From positions 351,251-415,250 of the forward strand of contig CAVOJD010000015.1 of assembly GCA_963696075.1 (NCBI GenBank): a stretch of DNA of 64,000 nucleotides. Reading direction: 5' to 3'. Source of the stretch: CAJQQK01 sp963696075. GTDB taxonomy: Bacteria; Pseudomonadota; Alphaproteobacteria; Rhizobiales; Hyphomicrobiaceae. Below, piece by piece: positions 34,645-44,599 of this stretch. The notes below the pieces were generated by a model. That model was not told the DNA's origin. It searched no databases and worked only from the letters and a program-made list of their open reading frames with translations. The position numbers were made by a program, and so were the translations under genes. Each line of letters starts with the position of its first letter. Positions within the stretch are counted from its first letter, which is position 1.

Positions 34645-35011
34645 TGTCCCGGCCCGTTTTCAGTTCGAGCAACGTCACGACGGGAGACCTCCCGAGCTTG
34701 CGCTCGACGCTGATCAGGCCAGCTTCCTCCAACCATTGCAGGGCCCGGTACTTGGCATTGCGATCAAGGCCGAACGCCAGGGCCGCCATATTGCTGAGAG
34801 GAACTGTGGCCGACCTGGACATACTGGCGGTCAGCCAGATGGAGAGCGCTACGTGCAGCGACTTTCCCGGTAGCCGAGCCGCCGTCGAGAGCCAGTCCAT
34901 CGGTATAGGCCCCTTGAGGAACTTCTCGCCGGCTTTGGGTCGCGGAAGACGATGGACGGTGGCCTTTTTCGCCTGGGTGCCAAGGCGGATGCGGGAGGGA
35001 TCAATGGCCAT
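34631..35011 (-). CDS. Winged-helix-like DNA-binding protein of the element
   Basis: I place the start at ATG 35011 (MAIDPSRIRLGTQ); an ATG at 35038 is also open. The 126-residue protein contains SNMAALAFGLDRNAKYRALQ and LEEAGLISVERKLGRSPV, a helix-turn-helix plus wing of the type that reads 'recognition helix, then V-E-R-x-G-R'. It probably controls or initiates functions of the element. The AT-rich stretch at 35012-35060 just upstream is the likely promoter. Confidence 0.6.
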   Translation of the reverse strand: MAIDPSRIRLGTQAKKATVHRLPRPKAGEKFLKGPIPMDWLSTAARLPGKSLHVALSIWLTASMSRSATVPLSNMAALAFGLDRNAKYRALQWLEEAGLISVERKLGRSPVVTLLELKTGRDNAES

Positions 35012-35125
35012 AACCAATACTCTCCCTATTACATACATATAAATAGACTGTACGGGGGGACGTGAGCGAGCAGGTTGCGTCGCGCTCGTGCACAGGTGGG
35101 ATTGGTGATCGGGTGGATGACCGGA

Positions 35126-36796
35126 TCATGCGCCGCCCTCCTCGATTGTCTTTTCGACGACGCGCCAGATCGCACGATCGCGATGGTCGCCGAGGCGGCC
35201 CGGATGCTGCACGCACCGCACCTCCGAGCGCAATTGGAAGCCGTCGAGCACAATAGAGCTGGCTTGCGCCATCAGGCGCTGGGTCTCTGCAACCGCGGTC
35301 TCAAGATCGGAGAGCGGTGCCTCGATTAGCAGGGCGTCGTGGAGCGGTGCGCACACACGGATGCCGGCTTCCGTGACCATGCAGCAAGCAAGGCGGAGCA
35401 TTTCGGCGCCATTGGCCTGCATTGGGAAGTTGCGAAGGAAACGGGGATTGGCATCGGCGCCGACCGCGACCTGCCATCCGAAAACCGACTGTACGCTCCC
35501 TCGGAGCATCCCTTCAGCCTCAACATCGTCCAACCACCGCCAGAACCTGGGATAGACAGCCTTGTGACGCTGCAGCACCCGTTGTGCCGTGCTGGAAGGC
35601 ACATCGAGCATACGGCCGAGCGAGAAAGCGCCGATGCCATACTGGACACCCAGCGCGCACGCCTTGAATTGCTCGCGGACGTCAGGATGTGTTTCGCGCG
35701 TCGCGTCTTCTGGTGCGGCGCCCGCCGCGATCGCGAAAGCCATATAGGAATCGCCGGCCAGATACGCAGCCTGCATGTTCGTATCGCCGGAGAGGGCCGC
35801 CGCGATTCCGAACTCCTGCTGTGCCCAATCGATGAACGCGAGCCCGGCGCCCGCTGCGGGGCGGATCAAAAACCGCGTCCACTTCGGCCCGCCTAGCACG
35901 GAAGCCTTGGTGCTGGGCTGATTGCGACCTGTTCGGGACGCAAATGGCCGCAACGGCGTACGGTTGCGTCCATCGCGACCGACCGACAGTACCGCGGGTT
36001 CAAAACCCGTTAGCGTCGCTCGTAGCTCCTTGAGTGACCTCACTTCGGGATGCGCGCGTGCCCGCTGTTTGAACACGCTGTCACTGAGGTCCAGGCTGCC
36101 CATGGCAGTCCGAGGCCAATCGATACCCTGTCGGGCCAGCCACGTTTCGAAGGCCTGAGGTTCGAATCGACCGCCACGGAAGACGTCGATGTCTGAGCCA
36201 ACTGCAGCGATCAAGGTCGAGCGCGCTGTCGACCAACGCGCGATCAAGTGTTCAACACTGGCTGCGTCGATAGGGATACCGGTGGCCTCGATATATCCGG
36301 CCGCCATCAGATATCGCCCGCGCAGCAAGGCACGCCCCCAATCAAGGTCGCATCTCATTGCCTGGAACAGCAAGGCAAGTGCTTCGAGGCGCTGTCGCAC
36401 TTGGACCGGCGAACTGCCATCAGTAATGCCAGCGGCAGCGGGCAGGCCGAACCAAATTAGGGCGCCGGCAAGTGTGGGTCCGCACGGGACCGATCTGCCG
36501 TTCGCGAGATTCCGAAACTCGACGATGAGATCGATGATCCGTTCCGGTCTACGCCATCCCAGCGCCAGATGAAGACAGGCCAGATTCTCGGCATGGACGG
36601 TGATCAGCAGGGCTTGCGGGCCGGTTGGATACGGTGGCTGCCGGTGATGATGGAGATTGGGCACGCCGATTTGGACATCCGCACCGGTATCGGCATCCAG
36701 CACGGCGACAAAGAAGGGGGCGGGCTGGTCGCCGTTTTCGCGGACGACACCGCACACGACGATCGATATGCTTGTGAAGCTGGAATGGGAGGACAT
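35126..36796 (-). CDS. Family A (Pol I-like) DNA polymerase without 5' exonuclease domain
   Basis: ATG 36796 overlaps the stop of the preceding gene (TAATG), giving 556 residues. The palm motifs are visible: motif A FIDWAQQEFGIAAALSGD, motif B EQFKACALGVQYGIGAFSLG and motif C APLHDALLIEAP, where the usual HDE reads HDA. The N-terminal ~200 residues resemble a degenerate 3'-5' exonuclease-like region. The 5' nuclease of PolA is missing. Such polymerases occur on integrative elements and plasmids of alphaproteobacteria; the role here (element replication or repair) is not known. Confidence 0.82.
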   Translation of the reverse strand: MSSHSSFTSISIVVCGVVRENGDQPAPFFVAVLDADTGADVQIGVPNLHHHRQPPYPTGPQALLITVHAENLACLHLALGWRRPERIIDLIVEFRNLANGRSVPCGPTLAGALIWFGLPAAAGITDGSSPVQVRQRLEALALLFQAMRCDLDWGRALLRGRYLMAAGYIEATGIPIDAASVEHLIARWSTARSTLIAAVGSDIDVFRGGRFEPQAFETWLARQGIDWPRTAMGSLDLSDSVFKQRARAHPEVRSLKELRATLTGFEPAVLSVGRDGRNRTPLRPFASRTGRNQPSTKASVLGGPKWTRFLIRPAAGAGLAFIDWAQQEFGIAAALSGDTNMQAAYLAGDSYMAFAIAAGAAPEDATRETHPDVREQFKACALGVQYGIGAFSLGRMLDVPSSTAQRVLQRHKAVYPRFWRWLDDVEAEGMLRGSVQSVFGWQVAVGADANPRFLRNFPMQANGAEMLRLACCMVTEAGIRVCAPLHDALLIEAPLSDLETAVAETQRLMAQASSIVLDGFQLRSEVRCVQHPGRLGDHRDRAIWRVVEKTIEEGGA

Positions 36797-37396
36797 TAGA
36801 ATTCCCCCATCAGCCGCCGGACGACCGGATGGTCGAGGTCGTCGATGTAGCGGTCCTTGAACGCCATTTCCAAAAGGCGTTCGAGGGTTAGATCCGGGCC
36901 ATTCGGGCTCGGCGAACTGATCGAGCGCTTCGTAGACCTCGTAAGTGCCAGCGCCCATGTTGGCGGCGAGCCGGATCCATTTGGTTTCCGCTCGCAGTGC
37001 CGCTTGGTGTGCAACCGCGTTCCACTCGTCGAGCCGACCCTGATCGTCCGGTAAGCGCACCGGCCAAAGCAGAATGACGCCGTGTCGCGTGATCGTGGTG
37101 TAGAGCGTCTTGGCGACGGCCTCGCCAGGGATGGCTGGCGCGATATCCGGGGCGACAAGATAGGTCAGCCGGTCGTCACGCATTTCGAGCAGAAGCGTGT
37201 CCACACGCATGTCCGGATCGGGATGCACCCGGAAGTATTCCTGACGGTTGGGCTTGCGAACCTGGACGTTCGTCAGGATGCGTTTCGCCGTGGGGCCTTC
37301 GGAAGAGCTACCAGCGATCCGCAGCCGCTTCGGATCGAATGGATTGGTCTGCTCGTTGCCGTCGTCGTCATCGGGGGGATCGATCGTGTCATTCAT
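36796..37396 (-). pseudogene. Hypothetical protein upstream of the polymerase, one-base frameshift
   Basis: ATG 37396 starts MNDTIDPPDDDDGNEQTNPF and the frame is convincing to ...FAEPEWP. Removing one G in the run at 36896-36898 continues it as DLTLERLLEMAFKDRYIDDL and ends LMGEF at 36796, overlapping the polymerase start. The restored protein has about 199 residues, with an acidic N-terminus and no recognised domain. Tight coupling to the polymerase suggests a common function. Confidence 0.6.
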
Positions 37397-37585
37397 CACT
37401 ACACTCCATACAAACTGAACGATCGCGCTGAGCGATGACGAACAGTGTGATGGAGCGACCATGCGAATAACATGTCACCGCAAAATCATTTCTGTGACAC
37501 AGGCACGACAGAAAGTTACGTGAAATCAATGAGGCTCATGAATTTTTGTGACAAAATGGATCGTGCCTAGTGACGCGTCTGGCTG

Positions 37586-39502
37586 CTACCGTTGAAATTG
37601 ATCAAGGGCTACAAGGCGTACTCTTGGATTGATGCGATAACCGCGCTTTCCTCTCACGGCCTCGACCACATCGTTTGCTTCCGGCTCGATGTCACCAAGC
37701 GTTGAGAAGCCTTCAGCAAGCGCTTTCCGAAAGCGCTTTACGTGCTGGCGGACCAGTGCCGCGTCCTCGATCCCCAGTTCATCGGCGAGTTTGTCGGGCA
37801 GATTCGCTCTATGGTTCTCTGCCAGGAGACCCTGTTCAACGTCTTCTTTGTGTGATCTCAGAAGGAAGGCCATAAGTGGGAATATTGCGCGGGACGTAAT
37901 GGCGCCAATACCCTGCACCAAAATCCATTTATTGGATTTATCGATGGCCAAAACATATTCGCTTGGGGCCACATTCTGTGGTGAAAAGTCAGTTAGCTCG
38001 ACGGCATCGTCGGCCTTTGTCGTCCCCGCCGGAGCGGCCGGTTTCTCGCCTGTAGGAAAAACAGCAAATTCGGGGTCCTCATGCCATGTCCGCAAGAGGC
38101 TACTTGAGGGCAGCGTTTTATCCACCAGTGCTGCTGCCTGCGCCTCTGTCGCCCGCACAAAAATGTCGCGCACTGCTTCTCCATGGCACTTGAACATCGC
38201 GATAGCTTTCAGGGCGACATCTTCCGGTTGTTCATCGTGGAAGCTAGTGATGAGCCAGCCAAACTCCGTCGCGAACTTGATCGCGAAACCTTCTTCCGAT
38301 AGCTGGCGAAACTCCATTGCACTTCGGATCGTATCGATCGCCATGGCACGATCCTGACCGTCCTGCCGCGGTCCCTCGAGCAGATCGATCTTGTAGCCTG
38401 CGGGAGGATCATCGACATCCGTTGCACCGGCGCCGAGCGTCGAAATGCGGCGCTGGAGACATTGCGCGCACTTCCCGCAATGAGGCTTATATGTGTCCAG
38501 GCCTCTAGTGTTTGAACAGCTGAGCGTATGCCGTACCAGACGGCCCTCAGCGCGCTGCAGCAACTCTCGCACGACTTCGACCTTTGTCTTCCAGACGACG
38601 GGATTGTCGATCCGTATATCGCCACCGATCAGGCTGTTAGCTAAATCGTTCAGCAGCCGAAGTGACCTCGGATGCGTAGAACGCGAAGCGCGCGTGCCGA
38701 CCACTTGAGTGGAGATTGGCAGGTTCACGCTCATGATGCCGTTTTCGAAGAATCGAACGCGATCGCTACCTTCGATTACAGCCGCGACCATAGCGACTGA
38801 GGAAAAGAGAAAACTGCGCGACCGCTGGGTGTGCTCGACGGCGCTCGTTTCTTTGGTAAGGCCGGCGCTGACTGGAACGTGAGTGACTCTTCGCGGATAA
38901 CCCTCTCGCAGTTCGTCGGCGAGTTCCTGCTGCCGCTTGTCGGTCAAGCCACCGACCCGTCGGCTCAGCAACACCACGTGCCGATTTGTCGTGCTCAGCT
39001 CTTGGACGGCACCCGCGAGTGAGTCCAGACCTCCAGAGAAAAGCACAACTGATGTGCCCCCGGCATCGTCGGAAACACTGTCTCTCAAGCCCAGGTATTG
39101 GTGGATACTAGGAGGGTCGGTCAGTTCAACAAAATCGAACGTCCAGTTGTCCTCAGTTAGGAATTCGAGCGTTTCGCGCAGCGCTGCGAGGCAGGTGGGA
39201 TGTCGCCAAGCTCCGGGCAGCCGGACGGCAATGACCATCCGGAAGTTCCGACGCCAAGCTGCACCCATATTTTCGAGCTTGGGACCGCCACGGCGCACAG
39301 CGCAATCTGCCGCGAAAACGTAGACCGCGATCTCCGCTAGATCCGTCAGAAGTTCCGGTTCGACTTCGAGCAGTCTTTCGCGGACATCGTCTAGCCGCAG
39401 ACGTACATCGGCCTTCGGCCCATGTAATTGCAGTTCGCGTCCATCGCCCAATTCCTGCAACTGGTTCTGACTGAGGCCACAATGAAAGACGTGCTCAACC
39501 AT
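37586..39502 (-). CDS. QueC-like PP-loop ATPase with long N- and C-terminal extensions
   Basis: ATG 39502 overlaps the restored stop of the upstream partner. The product has 638 residues. A QueC-like core holds the PP-loop SVVLFSGGLDSLAGAV (~155-168) and a four-cysteine zinc site (LSCSNTRG and HCGKCAQCLQRR, ~329-351). About 150 residues precede the core and nearly 290 follow it, ending in KRGYRINPRVRL, which resembles a winged-helix tail. Canonical QueC (~230 residues) makes preQ0. Extended QueC-like proteins are known from defence systems (Qat, type IV CBASS), but this arrangement matches neither. Confidence 0.82.
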   Translation of the reverse strand: MVEHVFHCGLSQNQLQELGDGRELQLHGPKADVRLRLDDVRERLLEVEPELLTDLAEIAVYVFAADCAVRRGGPKLENMGAAWRRNFRMVIAVRLPGAWRHPTCLAALRETLEFLTEDNWTFDFVELTDPPSIHQYLGLRDSVSDDAGGTSVVLFSGGLDSLAGAVQELSTTNRHVVLLSRRVGGLTDKRQQELADELREGYPRRVTHVPVSAGLTKETSAVEHTQRSRSFLFSSVAMVAAVIEGSDRVRFFENGIMSVNLPISTQVVGTRASRSTHPRSLRLLNDLANSLIGGDIRIDNPVVWKTKVEVVRELLQRAEGRLVRHTLSCSNTRGLDTYKPHCGKCAQCLQRRISTLGAGATDVDDPPAGYKIDLLEGPRQDGQDRAMAIDTIRSAMEFRQLSEEGFAIKFATEFGWLITSFHDEQPEDVALKAIAMFKCHGEAVRDIFVRATEAQAAALVDKTLPSSSLLRTWHEDPEFAVFPTGEKPAAPAGTTKADDAVELTDFSPQNVAPSEYVLAIDKSNKWILVQGIGAITSRAIFPLMAFLLRSHKEDVEQGLLAENHRANLPDKLADELGIEDAALVRQHVKRFRKALAEGFSTLGDIEPEANDVVEAVRGKRGYRINPRVRLVALDQFQR

Positions 39503-39552
39503 CGGCCGACCGCCTTGCGCGCAGTTCATCGCGCATTTTCGTCAGGGCGTAG

Positions 39553-40275
39553 TCAGCGAAGGCTTGGGCTGTGTCGGGATTTCAGCGTTCCGGAGAAATT
39601 ACTCTTCGAGTACCAGCCGCCGGCGAATGTCTCGACGATTTCCGAGGCTTCGTTGCAGTGCCGGGCCAAGGCGTCACGAAACGCGATCTGCTGCTCGAAG
39701 GAAGCAATGCTTTTGCCCGGCCCTACGTGGTTGGGCAACTCGCGGCTGATGTAATACTCAAGCGTCTTTTGTGTCAGGCGTGCGAAGAATTCCTTGGTAA
39801 GTCCAGCGAAACGATCTTTCGTTGCGAGCCGGGCCAGCTCTCGTTGAACGTCCTCCCCAGTTGTTGCGAATAACGAGGGCGTAGAGGCACTGAGGATGGA
39901 CGACAGTGTTTCTGTCGCGGCTTGCCGGGCTAGTTCGCCGAGGTCAGACCGATCTGAGCGACCAGCCACATTACGATCGACAGCGGTTGAGACGCCCGCC
40001 ACGAGGGAAAGGATCGACCGTCCGGCGTCAGTATCAAAGCCGAGTTCGACAAGTCGCTCAGTGAATTGTGGAGTTCGCGCCGCCAACGGCAATTGCGTTA
40101 GAAGCCAAACGGTATAGGCGAACGCCGGATCGCCCTTGGCGTTCTCAAGTTCTGTCTCTGCCGCATCCGCTGTCGCCGCGGCCAACTCTTGGACGCTGCT
40201 GCCGGTCCTGAGTAGTTCGATGACCTGGAGCCATCGTCTTGATCGAGCCAGTTCACCTAGTCGTATGTGGCCCAT
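39553..40275 (-). CDS. Helical partner of the QueC-like protein, N-terminal Met-Gly, frameshifted 3' end
   Basis: The start ATG 40275 is fixed by in-frame stops just upstream, so the protein begins Met-Gly-His-Ile. It is mostly alpha-helical with no recognised domain. As read, it ends at 39553. Removing one base from the TTT at 39580-39582 instead gives GTLNPDTAQAFADYALTKMR and a stop at 39495 overlapping the QueC-like start, total ~259 residues. That makes a two-gene module. A Met-Gly start is notable because defence-associated QueC-like enzymes are reported to modify N-terminal glycines. Confidence 0.65.
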   Translation of the reverse strand: MGHIRLGELARSRRWLQVIELLRTGSSVQELAAATADAAETELENAKGDPAFAYTVWLLTQLPLAARTPQFTERLVELGFDTDAGRSILSLVAGVSTAVDRNVAGRSDRSDLGELARQAATETLSSILSASTPSLFATTGEDVQRELARLATKDRFAGLTKEFFARLTQKTLEYYISRELPNHVGPGKSIASFEQQIAFRDALARHCNEASEIVETFAGGWYSKSNFSGTLKSRHSPSLR

Positions 40276-40344
40276 CGTTCACGCTCACAAAACAAACAAA
40301 GCAAATTGCCGGCTGACTGCCTGCCTAAATTTCGAACGCTTTCT

Positions 40345-41408
40345 TCAGTCGTCGACGGTATGGCGCCACTTCGGTGTTGTTGGACGGCAGACGGTGTTCT
40401 GATTCCCGAACAGACCGATTTCGTCGATGGCATCGCTCAAAGCGACATCATGCAACCAATCCACCGGCACGAAGTATTCCTGCGTGTCCGTGTCGCCCAA
40501 GAACTCTCGATGGTAGGTGCCGTTCTGAAGTCACATCGATCGCGAGCTTCGGGCCTTCCGGCAGCGAGAGTTCGAACTGTCGCAGGCCGGTTCACGCGGT
40601 CCGAGAACGCGGCCAACACCGACGAAGCCGTAACCCGGGGCCTTGACCCAGATGCCGGCCGCCCGCTCGAGCAGCCGCAATGAGTTCGAGTACCAGCTTC
40701 CGCCGCCCGCGCTCAGGAAACCGAATTTGCGTCCCTCTTCCCAGGAACGAGCAGGACCATCACCGAACGACGCGCAGTACTCGCCGTTCCAAGGCTCGGC
40801 GTCGCGTGTCGGCCCGGCAGCGGCATTTTCCTGGGTCTGCACCGGATCGATGAGCCACGCCCGGCTCAGCAGTTGTCCGCCAGCGTGTTCGAAAATCTGA
40901 AAGAACAGGACGTTTATCGCGATGTCGCGCGTATTGAGATAATTGACGATCCGCTCGGTGCTGTCGTCCAAGGGTCGATGCGACGATGATGATCTGATGG
41001 CTTTGGTTCAGGCTGTCGTCATCCAGATCGTGGCCGAAGCGGGCCTGGAAGTCTGCCGACAGGCTCCGGCCGCCCGAGAAACGTTCGTACATGGCGGCAA
41101 TATCGTCGGCCTCTAGTTTCTCGAGCCAACTGGCATAGTCTATGGCCTGGGCGGCGACCTCCCTCGGCGTCCGGTCACGCTTCAGTTCGATGAGCACCAA
41201 TGACCCGTCCGGAGCAATGGCGACGAGATCAACCCGTCCGCCGATATCTGTGTCCGTTCCTGCCGCCCGATCAAAAGCCATTCGCTCGATAGCATCGACG
41301 GCGCGGCGATGATCATCTCTTCGAGCATTGTCTCCGAGGGCAGTCGCGAGCCCGCGAGCGCCTCGGGGCGCGGCTTCGACAGTCCAGATCGCGTGATGCA
41401 CCGGCACG
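40345..41408 (-). pseudogene. DUF91/NucS-like PD-(D/E)XK nuclease, several frameshifts
   Basis: Pieces in three frames join to one known protein type. The N-terminus is VHHAIWTVEAAPR, then SETMLEEMIIAAPSMLSSEW. The nuclease core is DIGGRVDLVAIAPDGSLVLI plus ELKRDRTPREVAAQAIDYAS. The middle reads DSTERIVNYLNTRDIAINVL and FLSAGGGSWYSNSLRLLERA. The end, TYHREFLGDTDTQEYFVPVD and NQNTVCRPTTPKWRHTVDD, stops at 40345. Breaks lie near 41250, 40970 and 40590. It follows hsdS directly and shares its strand, so it is probably a fifth gene of the restriction operon. Confidence 0.72.
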
Positions 41409-41409
41409 T

Positions 41410-43143
41410 CATTCCGCCGCCTCCAATTCAGTTCCTCGGCCGCGGGCTCCAGCGCCTCGTGCAGGAGGGCGTCGAGGAGGTGCTGCGGGTGGTGTCGGTG
41501 GTGGTGAGGGCTGGCCTCCAGCTGGTCGCAGAGGGCCATGAGGGCATCGACCTTTGCCACGATGCGGTGTTGTTCGGCGAGGGGTGGGAGCCAAAGTATC
41601 GCGAAGTTGCCGAATTAGGTCGGATTGTAGTTTTGAGCGCATGCCGGAATTGCGCGGCTCAACCTGCTTGAAGGACAACTTCTCTGTTGAGAGCACATCG
41701 TATGGTGGCATCTATGAGCGTTTGATCCGGTCGCAAATTGACGGATGTCTGCCTCGCATAGCGGAACGATTGCCGCTCCGAACTGGCACAGGAATTCCAG
41801 ATGACCGGATCAGAGCGTCGCACTTCGCCAGAGCTGAAGGCTTCGTCATCGGGTCATGCGTCGAGTATTCGCGGAGCATGCCTCATTGTCGCAGTTGATT
41901 GTTCTGTTCTAAACATCGCGATGCCCAAGACGGGAGCCGTGTCTCGACTTGGGTGAATGTGGACTTGGTCGCCGTGCGTGCGAAATGCGATGGCACTCTA
42001 ATGCCGGTCCGCTCCAACCGTCGCGGCATAGCTGGCGAACGACTCGATAACGTGAATGGGCTCTTGCCATTGCGCTCGGTCCTTTTAGCGTGCGTTTGGC
42101 AAGTGTGCCTTCTCCGCCGCAATCCGCTTTAACAACTCCGACGCCGGCTCATCGTTCGCGTCCTGCGCCACCAGCTTGCCGCGCACGGCGAGGTTCAGGA
42201 TGGTCTGGCGGAGTTGCTTGATCTGGTCGGGGCGGGTGGTGAGGGCGGGGAGGGCGTCGAGGGCGAAGCGGGCGTGGGCGCGGAAGGTCTCTGCGTCGGT
42301 GTCGGGCGCGGTCAGGCGGGCGAGGCTGGCGGCGGTCAGCCGGTCGCGCGTCGCCTCGCGCTCCGCCCGCGCCGCCTCCAACCGGTCACACAGCGCCATC
42401 AGCTCATCGACCTTGGCGACGATGCGGTGCTGCTCGGCGAGGGGTGGGAGGGGGAGAACTAGCGAGTTCGCAAGGTTATGCCGTTCATTGCGGTGCCCGG
42501 CCGCGTGCTTCGCCATCTGATCGCCAATAAAGGCTGCGTAGAAGAGATCCGAGGTATCACGGCGAATGAAGGCTGCGCCGACTGCGACGCTACGTTGAAG
42601 CGACAGACTTCCGGGGCATGTCTTGGTCAACAGACGCGACTTGCCGATGAACCGACGATCGTGAGAGAATCAGACCACATCGCGCCTTGTTTCGGCGATG
42701 CATTCCTCGTCGAATGGCTCGGGATTGATCTACAGTCCAGTGGGTCGTCGAAATCATTCTTTCATCCGAGACGTTCTTGTTGCTGAGGACGGTGAAATCC
42801 GTCAGCCGGAGTTCGTGGCGGAATGTGCGACCCGTCAGTCAGCTGTGATTCACCGATGCTGGACCATCGCCCAATCTGGCGGCAGCGAGAACGGGATTGG
42901 ATCCTTCAACTCGGCGGAAAGCGCGCTACTTCTTGGGCTTCTTGATGTCTCCCGCCTCCACGAGCCGCGCCTTCTCCGCTGCGATCCGCTTCAGCAGTTC
43001 GCGACGCCGGCTCGTCGCCCGCGTCCTGCGTCACCAGCTTCCCACGCACCGCGAGGTCCAGCACGAAGCGGCGCAGACCGGGCGATGGCATCCGGCGCGT
43101 CGGCAACGCGATCGTAACGGGCAAGCAGCTGCTCGGCATTCAT
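41410..43143 (-). pseudogene. hsdS: Type I restriction specificity subunit HsdS, multiple frameshifts
   Basis: ATG 43143 overlaps the hsdM stop. Recognisable parts in order are MNAEQLLARYDRVADAPDAI, LRRFVLDLAVRGKLVTQDAG and LKDPIPFSLPPDWAMVQHR. The central conserved region reads PLPPLAEQHRIVAKVDELMA and ILNLAVRGKLVAQDANDEPA. The C-terminal copy is VAKVDALMALCDQLEAS...LLHEALEPAAEE. Two target-recognition domains lie between the repeats. At least four single-base indels interrupt it. HsdS determines the DNA sequence recognised by the HsdMS methylase and HsdRMS nuclease. Confidence 0.8.
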
Positions 43144-44594
43144 CGCGTCAGCGCCTCCGACAGGATCGCCTTCAGCTCGTTGCGCAGCGCCACAACTTCC
43201 GCCTCGGCGTTGGTCAGGTCCTCAAGCAGCGTTTCCGGATCGCCGTGGTCGTTCCTCGACGGTGTGCGGGTTCTTGATGTCGAGGTTATAGCCGCGCGCC
43301 TTGATGTCGTCGGCGCTGACCTTCCAGGCGTGCTCATTCTCCGTGCGGCCTTTACGTTCGGCCCCGCCCCACCAGTCGACGCAGTCGGCGAGATGCTCGA
43401 ACCGGATCGGCCGGGTCATCGAGTAGGCCTTCTGGCCCTCGGGCACGCGGTGCTCCCAGTACCAGATGTCCTCGTCGGCGTGCCTTTCTCGAAGAACAGC
43501 AGGTTGGTGCCGATCGAGGCGTAGGGCCGGAAGACCGAGTTCGGCAGGCGGACGATGGTGTGCAGGTTGCACTCCTCCATGCAGGTGTTCCTTGAGCCGC
43601 GTCTTCACGCCTTCACCGAACAGCGAGCCGTCAGGCAGGACCACGGCGGCGCGGCCGCCTGGTTTGAGCAGACGAATGATGAGGGCGAGGAACAGGTCGG
43701 CGGTTTCGCGGGTGCGGAAATGCTGCGGGAAGTTGGTCTCGATGCCGTCCTCTTCGCGCCCGCCGAACGGCGGGTTGGTGAGGATGATATCGACGCGCTC
43801 CTTCTGCTCCCAGGAGATGTAGGGCCGGGCGAGCGTATTGTCGTGGCGCACGAAGCTCGGATCTTCGACGCCGTGCAGCAGCATGTTGGTGACGCTGAGC
43901 ATGTGCGGCAGCGCCTTCTTCTCGACCGCGCGCAGCGACTGCCTGCATGAGCGCCTCGTCCTCTGGGCGCTTCACCGCATTCTCCCGCATGTGGCGCATG
44001 GCACAGGTCAAGAAGTCCGCCGGTGCCGCAGGCCGGGTCGAATAGCGTTTCGCCTGGTTTCGGATCGATCGATCTGGACCATGAACGAGGTCACAGCGCG
44101 CGGCGTGTAGTACTCGCCCGCATTGCCGGCTGATTGCAGGTCGTTGAGGATCTGCTCGTAGATGTCGCCGAAGTGCTGGCGCTCGGACAGATTGTTGAAG
44201 TCGATGCCATTGATCCGGTTGACCACCTGCCGCATCAACTGGCCGGACTTCATGTAATTGTAGGCGTCTTCGAATACGTCGCGGACGGTGCGAGCCCGCG
44301 GCGTGGCCGGCGCGAGATGCTTGAGGGTCGCAAAAAGGTCGTCGTTGACGAAATCCATCAACTCGTCGCCGGTGATGCCTTCCTGGATCAGCCGCCCAGT
44401 TGCGCCATTGCAGACGTGGGGGGATCGGCGAAACGTAGTCGTCCCTGCAGGAGTTCGAGTTCCTGGTCCTGGTCGTCGATGATCTTGAGGAAGAACATCC
44501 AGCAAAGCTGACTGATCCGTTGGGCGTCACCATCGACGCCAACGTCCTGGCGCATGATGTCCTGAATGGATTTGACGGTGGTGCGAACGGACAT
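43140..44594 (-). pseudogene. hsdM: Type I restriction modification methylase subunit HsdM, multiple frameshifts
   Basis: Start is ATG 44594 (SVRTTVKSIQDIMRQDVGVD). The pieces continue RLIQEGITGDELMDFVNDDL, GEYYTPRAVTSFMV, the SAM motif readable as FDPACGTGGFLTCAMRHM after correction, HMLSVTNMLLHGVED, the catalytic NPPFGG in VDIILTNPPFGGREEDG, and AVVLPDGSLFGEGVKTRLKE. The end is NELKAILSEALTR. Breaks lie near 44405, 44060, 43930, 43580 and 43250. HsdM is an N6-adenine methyltransferase. All catalytic motifs survive, so the breaks may be sequencing errors. Confidence 0.82.
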
Positions 44595-44599
44595 GTGGG

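Noticed and set aside
37586..40275. Qat or type IV CBASS assignment for the QueC-like module
   Set aside because: No Qat ATPase, TatD nuclease, CD-NTase, TGT-like or glycosylase gene is adjacent, and the QueC-like protein is much longer than those described.
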